Below, piece after piece: positions 59,317 to 64,000 of a DNA stretch of 64,000 bases. This DNA comes from MWBF01 sp040772005. Its GTDB lineage: Bacteria; Chloroflexota; Anaerolineae; CG2-30-64-16. The stretch spans positions 62,001-126,000 of the forward strand of contig JAXGYZ010000007.1 in assembly GCA_040772005.1 (NCBI GenBank), in the 5' to 3' direction. Each line of letters opens with the position of its first letter. Within the stretch, counting starts at the first letter, position 1. The position numbers were made by a program, and so were the translations under genes. The notes under the pieces were generated by a model that made no database searches, was not told where the DNA came from, and saw only the letters and a program-made list of their open reading frames with translations.

Positions 59317-60642
59317 TCACACCGGTCCGCGACTCAGAACCTTGGGCGCAGGAGCACTGGCAAGGGCGAGGCCCCGGCGCGTCGCCTCATGGAGGATGCG
59401 GTCCTCATCGAGCGTCAGCAGCACGCGCTCGCGCATCAGCCAGCGTCCCGCCACCAACAGGCTTGAGACATCGCTGCCGCTCGCCGCATAGAGCACCGTC
59501 GCCACCGGGTCATGTTGCGGCTGAAGATGTGCGGCTCGCCCATCGAGCAGGACCAGGTCCGCATAGCGACCAGGCGCGATTTCCCCGCTGGCGTAGAAAC
59601 CAAGCGCTTCTGCCCCCGCCCGCGTCGCCAACCGCAGAGCCTGATCACCGGGCAGCGTGTTCGTGTTGTCGTCGATATGCCTGTGCAGCAGGAGTGCCTG
59701 GCGTGCCTCACGCAGCATATCGAGACGTCCGCCAAGTGCTGCGCTCTCGGTGCCGAGAGCTACGCGCACGCCCGCTTGCAGCAGGCGGGACACCGGCGCG
59801 AGGGGCATGCCTGCCCGCATGTAGGCGGAGGGGCACTCCACGACCGTCGCTTCGCGCACGGCCAGAATTTCGATATCGGCTGCGGACAGCGCGGCTGCGT
59901 GGACGGCCAGCACCGGCACATCGAACACACCGTTCTGGTCGAGCAGCTTGATCGGACTGACGCCATGCGTCTCTCGCGAGAGCGCATCCTGGTCCGCGGA
60001 TTCCGCCACGTGGATATGAATGCCCACGCCCAGCCGTGCGGCCACTGCCGCCGTGCGGGCCAGGAACATCGGCGAGCACGCGTAGGGCGAGTGAGGCCCC
60101 AACAGGGTGTGGATGCGACCACCGGCCGCGCCCTGCCACTCTTCAGCAAATCGCGCAATCGCCGGCAGGTCGGCGCCGATCTCACCCTCCGGCCCGCCGA
60201 ACGCGCACCAGGCGAGGCTGGCCCGCAACCCGCTCTCGCTGACCACCTGGGCCACACGGTCCATGTAGAAATAGTGGTCGGCAAATGCCGCAGTCCCCGA
60301 CCGGATCAGCTCGACGGCGGCCAGCGCAGCGCCCCAGTACACATCATCGCCGGTCAGCGCCGGCTCTCGCGGCCAGATGCGCTCGTTGAGCCAGCGGTCC
60401 AGCGGCAGGTCCGCGCCGAACGCCCGCAGCAGCGAAAGCGCGCTGTGCGTGTGCGCGTCGCAGAACGCCGGCATGAGGATGTGCCCGCGGGCGTCGACGA
60501 CCTCATCCGGCGTGAAATCCGCCGGCGCGCCGCCGACCCCGACGATAAACTCGCCGGCAATCGCGACGTCAGCATCGCGCAGCACCCGCCCGGTCTCATC
60601 GAGGGTGATAACGTCGGCATGACGAATGAGAATTCCTGCCAT
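59317..60642 (-). CDS. MtaD-like amidohydrolase with a Glu in place of the catalytic Asp
   Basis: 441-residue TRZ/ATZ-family amidohydrolase resembling 5-methylthioadenosine/S-adenosylhomocysteine deaminase. HTH in FCDAHTHSALSLLRAF, HSPYACS, HIHVAES (His and catalytic Glu), and LAVHAAALS are present. The strand-8 segment normally reading GTDG reads LGTESAALGGRLDM, so the metal-binding Asp is replaced by Glu, and NPxSN-like residues are CPSAYM. The enzyme may be changed in substrate or impaired. A metabolic partner, mtnP, lies at 31024-31896. It sits downstream of no obvious co-operon gene. Confidence 0.8.
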   Translation of the reverse strand: MAGILIRHADVITLDETGRVLRDADVAIAGEFIVGVGGAPADFTPDEVVDARGHILMPAFCDAHTHSALSLLRAFGADLPLDRWLNERIWPREPALTGDDVYWGAALAAVELIRSGTAAFADHYFYMDRVAQVVSESGLRASLAWCAFGGPEGEIGADLPAIARFAEEWQGAAGGRIHTLLGPHSPYACSPMFLARTAAVAARLGVGIHIHVAESADQDALSRETHGVSPIKLLDQNGVFDVPVLAVHAAALSAADIEILAVREATVVECPSAYMRAGMPLAPVSRLLQAGVRVALGTESAALGGRLDMLREARQALLLHRHIDDNTNTLPGDQALRLATRAGAEALGFYASGEIAPGRYADLVLLDGRAAHLQPQHDPVATVLYAASGSDVSSLLVAGRWLMRERVLLTLDEDRILHEATRRGLALASAPAPKVLSRGPV

Positions 60643-60738
60643 AGCGCCTCATCTCATAGATGTACACCGGCCAGTCTACACCAGAACGCCAGTTTCTGCG
60701 AGAAAACGGTGCTCCGGCGGAACTGTGAAAAGCGCAAC

Positions 60739-60767
60739 TTGTATCCCCTGACCGGCTGCATTATAAT
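60739..60767 (+). promoter_or_regulatory. Promoter of the [2Fe-2S] protein/phosphatase-methyltransferase pair
   Basis: TTGTAT (60739-60744), 17-bp spacer, TATAAT (60762-60767), 28 bp before the ATG; AGGAG is the ribosome-binding site. Confidence 0.72.
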
Positions 60768-60795
60768 CGCGCACAAGAACCATCAGGAGTGCTTC

Positions 60796-61170
60796 ATGGG
60801 ACAGTACACCAAGCATGTTTTCGTTTGCACATTCGGGCCGTGGTGCAGCCGCGATGGCGACACTGCCGCTATCGTCAAGCGCCTCAAGCAAGCGGTCAAC
60901 GCGGCCGGATTGAAGGGCCAGGTGCGCATTAACAAGGCTGGCTGTCTGAACCAATGCGGGCACGGGCCGATGGTGGTTATCTATCCCGACAACCACTGGT
61001 ACGCAGGTGTGACGCCGGAGGATGCCGAGGAAATCGTCGCCACCGACCTCGTTGCCGGGCAGGCCGTGGCACGACTCTGCTATGAGGCCCCTCCGGGTGA
61101 CAACAAGGACCTCTCGCGTTATCCGGCGGACCTGGTGGCCGCGGAGCAGACCAAGAAGCAGGATGCCTGA
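60796..61170 (+). CDS. Thioredoxin-like [2Fe-2S] ferredoxin
   Basis: 124-residue protein of the thioredoxin-fold ferredoxin family, related to NuoE-like and Aquifex-type 2Fe-2S proteins. Four cysteines ligate the cluster: C11 and C17 in VFVCTFGPWC, and C50 and C54 in AGCLNQCGHGP. The following VVIYPDNHWYAGVTPED is typical of the family. It would act as a small cytosolic electron carrier. ATG 60796 has AGGAG at the right spacing. It is the first gene of a two-gene operon with the phosphatase-methyltransferase fusion five bases downstream. Confidence 0.88.
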   Translation: MGQYTKHVFVCTFGPWCSRDGDTAAIVKRLKQAVNAAGLKGQVRINKAGCLNQCGHGPMVVIYPDNHWYAGVTPEDAEEIVATDLVAGQAVARLCYEAPPGDNKDLSRYPADLVAAEQTKKQDA

Positions 61171-61175
61171 CCCGC

Positions 61176-62615
61176 ATGACTGTTCCACAGACTCCGACCA
61201 CTCACCTGTTGCTGATTCGCCACGCGCAATCGCTGCATAACCGCAACGGCACCAGGACCAAAGGCGACAGCGGCTTGACCGAGCTGGGTTGGCATCAGGC
61301 TCAGTCCATCGGTGACTGGCTCGCGCGCAGCCAGCATGTGGATGCGATCGTGTCGAGCGTTGCCGTGCGCGCTCGCCAAACGGCCGAGGTAATCGGTGAG
61401 CGGCTGGGGCTGCCTGTCGCGCTACATGAAGGATTGGAAGAGGCCGATTTCCCCTACTGGGAGGAACTGCCTGCCCGCCAGGACTCCCCGCTCGCAGCCT
61501 GGGATGGGAGCTGGCAGCCAGACCCCGAGAACGCGCCCCTGTATGCCAGTTTTCGTGCCCGCCTCTACCTTAGCCTCCAACGGCTGTTAGCAGCCCACGC
61601 AGGCCAGACCGTCGTCGTCGTGACGCACGGCGGGCCCATCAGTACCATCCTGCGCAGCCTGTTTGGCGGCCACTACATGACCATCTTCACGGAGTTCAGC
61701 AGCCTGACGCAATTGACCTGGGAGGCCGATCACTGGCGGTTGGTCGTTCACAACTGCACCGCACATCTGAATACACCCGCTGCGCCCAGTCCGAACGTCA
61801 GCGCGCCCCAGGACTGGTCAGCGCCATGGGCCGATAGTCAGCAGATCGAGGCCGTCATCCGCCAGCACGACCGGGTGGCCCGCGCCCAGCCGGAGAGCGC
61901 CTTCCCGACCGAACGGGAGTTGAACGAGATGCTGCGGCTGGCGCAACCTGCGGCCGAAGACCGGGTGCTGGATGTGGGCACCGGTCGCGGCAGCGTGGCC
62001 CTGGCCTTCGCGCCGCATGTCGCATCGGTCCTGGCGGTAGATGTCTCACCCGCCATGCTGGAGCGCGCAGATGCCGCACGTCTGACACGCGAAATCCAAA
62101 ACGTGCATCTGCGGTTCGGCGAGATCGGCTCGCTCGCGTTGGAGGATCGTAGCTTCGAGATCATCATCAGCCACGACCTGCTGCACTACCTGCGCGACCC
62201 GCAGGCTCTCTTGACCCGGCTCCGTACGCTGTTGGCACCGGGGGGCCGCCTGCTGGTCGACCAGCTCGTCGGCTCGGATGATGCGGTCAAGCGCGCCACC
62301 CAAAACGCCATCGAGCTACGCCGGGACAGTGCCATCACGGGCGTGCCCAGCGTCGGAGAACTGGAACGGATGCTGACAGCCGCGGGCTTCGGCATCGAGG
62401 CGCTGGAGCGCTACACCGTGGGCCGAGAGCTTGAAGAATGGCTGGCTGCGGCTGCGGCTGACGATGCAACCCGCAGTGCGGTGCGTTCGATGCTGGAAGC
62501 GGGTTTGGAAGCGGACTCAGCGGGTATGGACCCCCGCCGCAGCCGCGACGGCCAGATCAGTCTGACGCAGACACGCGTGCGGCTGCTGGCAATCCCGGCA
62601 ACCACTCCGGCCTAG
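61176..62615 (+). CDS. Histidine phosphatase-SAM methyltransferase fusion
   Basis: 479 residues. Domain 1 (about 10-205) is a histidine-phosphatase/phosphoglycerate-mutase fold: RHAQSLHN with phospho-His16, SSVAVRARQTAEV, and VVTHGGPISTIL for the second His. Domain 2 (about 255-470) is a class I methyltransferase: DVGTGRGSVA, VDVSPAMLERA, SHDLLHYLRDP and LLAPGGRLLV. The linker is Pro/Ser-rich. The combination is not a standard architecture. One could imagine removal of a phosphate followed by methylation of one product, but no substrate is indicated. It is coupled to the ferredoxin gene. Confidence 0.85.
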   Translation: MTVPQTPTTHLLLIRHAQSLHNRNGTRTKGDSGLTELGWHQAQSIGDWLARSQHVDAIVSSVAVRARQTAEVIGERLGLPVALHEGLEEADFPYWEELPARQDSPLAAWDGSWQPDPENAPLYASFRARLYLSLQRLLAAHAGQTVVVVTHGGPISTILRSLFGGHYMTIFTEFSSLTQLTWEADHWRLVVHNCTAHLNTPAAPSPNVSAPQDWSAPWADSQQIEAVIRQHDRVARAQPESAFPTERELNEMLRLAQPAAEDRVLDVGTGRGSVALAFAPHVASVLAVDVSPAMLERADAARLTREIQNVHLRFGEIGSLALEDRSFEIIISHDLLHYLRDPQALLTRLRTLLAPGGRLLVDQLVGSDDAVKRATQNAIELRRDSAITGVPSVGELERMLTAAGFGIEALERYTVGRELEEWLAAAAADDATRSAVRSMLEAGLEADSAGMDPRRSRDGQISLTQTRVRLLAIPATTPA

Positions 62616-62627
62616 CGGCGCAGCCTG

Positions 62628-63689
62628 CTATTCGCTGCCGAACGACGCGAGCAGCTCGCGCCAAAGGCGCAGGAGCAGCGGTTCCTCGGTCGGGCCAGTA
62701 GGAACGGGCGTGGGGAGCACCTCCGGCAGGAGCGGCGTCAGGTTCGGCCGCGGGGTGCGCGTGGGAGTCGGTAGAAGCAGAGGCACATCGGGCAAGACAG
62801 GCGCCGCGCCCGCGTCAGCCGCAAGCAGCGCCGAGCCTGCCTGCCCCAACGACACCTCCGGCAGCGGTGTGGCAGGCGGCGGCGCAAGATTGCCGGCGAT
62901 AGTCGCAGTTGCATTGACCACGGGTTCGGGCGTCGCCAGATCGGGCGTCACGAGGGGCGTCGGCGTGGTGACCACCGGCGTCAACGGCGTAGGCAGGGGC
63001 GGGCCCGCGGCAGGGGTCGACGTGGGTATCGGCGCAGCAGGGTCGAGCGTAGGCGGAGCCAACACGGGCCGGCCTGGCAGCGGTCCGGGCAGCCGCGTCG
63101 GCCAGCGAGTCGGCGCCGCTGGATTGTAGGTCGGCGTGGCCGTCGGCGCGCTGATGGCGAGATCAGCCGGCTCGACATAGAACCGCGTCGGCACCAGGCG
63201 GGCTGCGGCCAGGGCCGCCGCCACGGGGTCGTTATCGGCAGGATCTTCGAGCACGGTCACGCCATCCAGGGGCCGCGTCATGCCCCAGATTTGACCCAGC
63301 TCGTAGCTGATGTCCACGGCCCAGTTGCGTGACAGCAGGGGGATGACATCCTGTCGCCGCGCGCAATCAACGACGAGAAACGGGCCGACTGGTTCGCCGT
63401 CCGGTGGCTGGAGCCACACCTTGCGGCCGATATCGCCGGCGCGCAGCAGCGCCACCGCGCCGACACATTCCGGACAGGCGGCAAGCTGTCCGTATGACTC
63501 ACGGCGCCACTGCACCGATTCCATCAGACCGGCGGCGTAGTACGTCGCCAGCCCGGTCACGGGCAGCGCAGAACGCTCCCAGTAGCCCGGCACGATGTCC
63601 TGCCAGTCGGGAGTGAGGGCCTGCCCTTGCGCCGGCCCAGCAGCCGTCAGCAACAGCAGGCACAGGAGAAGCACACCATACTTCTTCAC
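62628..63689 (-). CDS. Secreted Thr/Pro-rich protein with a possible double-psi beta-barrel domain
   Basis: 353 residues. A signal peptide (about 4-25, VLLLCLLLLTAAGPAQG) is followed by an N-terminal domain (about 30-165) with GLATYYAAG, VGPFLVVDCARRQDV and WAVDISYELGQIWGM, reminiscent of RlpA/barwin-like barrels. Then comes a long TPT/PTP low-complexity region (175-330) and a short conserved end. GTG 63689 is chosen because the promoter (63700-63728) places transcription just upstream of it; ATG 63698 directly abuts the -10 box and would not be transcribed. Surface exposure is likely; function uncertain. Confidence 0.7.
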   Translation of the reverse strand: MKKYGVLLLCLLLLTAAGPAQGQALTPDWQDIVPGYWERSALPVTGLATYYAAGLMESVQWRRESYGQLAACPECVGAVALLRAGDIGRKVWLQPPDGEPVGPFLVVDCARRQDVIPLLSRNWAVDISYELGQIWGMTRPLDGVTVLEDPADNDPVAAALAAARLVPTRFYVEPADLAISAPTATPTYNPAAPTRWPTRLPGPLPGRPVLAPPTLDPAAPIPTSTPAAGPPLPTPLTPVVTTPTPLVTPDLATPEPVVNATATIAGNLAPPPATPLPEVSLGQAGSALLAADAGAAPVLPDVPLLLPTPTRTPRPNLTPLLPEVLPTPVPTGPTEEPLLLRLWRELLASFGSE

Positions 63690-63699
63690 GATAGACATG

Positions 63700-63728
63700 A
63701 TTATACATCCCTTGTGTGGGCGTGTAAA
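63700..63728 (-). promoter_or_regulatory. Promoter of the secreted protein gene
   Basis: Minus strand TTTACA (63728-63723), 17-bp spacer, TATAAT (63705-63700). The predicted start near 63693 leaves a leader of about four nt before GTG 63689. Confidence 0.68.
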
Positions 63729-63756
63729 TTAGGAATTCCATGCACAGGCAATCGCC

Positions 63757-64000
63757 ATGCGTCTAGGTTTCGTCGCCAAACCCCTTGCCCGGCCTGAACT
63801 CAAGAGCCATGACAGCCGCCGCTGGCAGAACGGACCGCACCTGCGGGTCAGTCTGGCCTATCTCCGAGACGTCTTTGGCTACCTGGCGGCCGCTGGCATC
63901 ACCATGTACCGGATGTCATCCGAGCTGGCCCCCTATGCGACGCATCCCGATATGCCGCAGTTCCACCGGCAGGTGGCTGAGAGCCTGACCGAACTGGCGG
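63757..64000 (+). CDS. uvsE: UV DNA damage endonuclease UvsE/UVDE (5' part only)
   Basis: 81 residues are visible before the window ends. The N-terminus MRLGFVAKPL, LKSHDSRRWQNGPHLRVSLAYL and MYRMSSELAPYATHPDMPQFHRQV match the start of UVDE-type TIM-barrel endonucleases, which incise next to UV photoproducts and abasic sites. The SSELAPYATHP stretch is the most diagnostic part. The metal-ligand residues downstream are not visible, so the call rests on the first third only. The ribosome-binding site is weak. It is divergent from the secreted protein gene. Confidence 0.78.
   Translation, partial: MRLGFVAKPLARPELKSHDSRRWQNGPHLRVSLAYLRDVFGYLAAAGITMYRMSSELAPYATHPDMPQFHRQVAESLTELA

Noticed and set aside
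59512..60795. Long plus-strand frame upstream of the ferredoxin start
   Set aside because: The frame is open by chance opposite the MtaD-like gene; the real ferredoxin start is ATG 60796 with promoter and AGGAG.

Overview
The window is GC-rich bacterial chromosomal DNA with densely packed, mostly housekeeping genes in long same-strand runs. It contains a tmRNA plus smpB, a CdaA-CdaR (c-di-AMP) pair, Der, HflX, a DapL-like aminotransferase, a divergent EF-G of the second (EF-G2) type, paired deoxynucleoside kinases, DUF2254, a bacterial dynamin-like GTPase and secreted proteins with Thr/Pro-rich low-complexity tails. Gene content and repeat style suggest a Chloroflexota (Anaerolineae/Caldilineae-like) genome. 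This is an inference from family content: there is no rRNA here to prove it.

Layout. 1-4107: miaB (cut by the window edge) and uvrA on the minus strand. 4108-10512: an accessory island with a GNAT gene, several palindromic repeats and a diversity-generating retroelement (DGR). The DGR consists of a 1220-residue CHAT protease-NACHT ATPase-FGE/C-type-lectin protein with an Asn-codon-rich variable-repeat-like segment, an Avd accessory gene and a DGR-type reverse transcriptase. A 172-bp element lies on each side in opposite orientation (5025-5197 and 14786-14957), enclosing the DGR, a dynamin-like GTPase, a CapA-like lipoprotein and a YigZ-family gene. 15104-23917: plus-strand saccharopine-dehydrogenase-like and nagA-like genes with a clear promoter and terminator, then mutS, tex, DUF364 and a methyltransferase. 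23927-29903: HEAT-repeat, GIY-YIG-like DUF123 and DUF402 genes, then a polysaccharide cluster (membrane protein, glycosyltransferase, two GtrA genes, Wzy-type ligase). 30083-30835: a membrane-anchored DsbA-like thiol oxidoreductase. 31024-46618: a long minus-strand run with MTAP, an inositol-phosphatase-family enzyme, tmRNA, smpB, two S41 proteases, HAD phosphatase, hflX, aminotransferase, M28 peptidase, der, cdaR and cdaA. 46723-51817: a degenerate asparagine synthetase-like gene and an overlapping ECF sigma/anti-sigma/bactofilin-like/DUF2254 operon. 52051-54849: a deoxynucleoside kinase-MazG fusion, a second kinase and a beta-propeller protein. 55011-64000: PHP, DUF362, EF-G2, an MtaD-like deaminase, a [2Fe-2S] protein, a phosphatase-methyltransferase fusion, a secreted protein and the start of a UvsE-like UV endonuclease.

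Most interesting signals. (1) The DGR has no recognisable separate template repeat. Its variable region still looks template-like and is followed by about 70 residues of apparently non-protein sequence, which fits a VR x TR collapse. (2) Palindromic DNA elements sit in frame inside miaB, mutS and an S41 protease. (3) hflX appears to start at AUU. (4) Several promoters place the transcription start on or within a few bases of the start codon, implying leaderless mRNAs. (5) There are two unusual gene fusions (dNK-MazG, phosphatase-methyltransferase) and several enzymes with substituted catalytic or substrate-contact residues.

All calls are from reading the sequence. Family names rest on recognised motifs, not on database searches. 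Promoter, leaderless and VR/TR statements are predictions.
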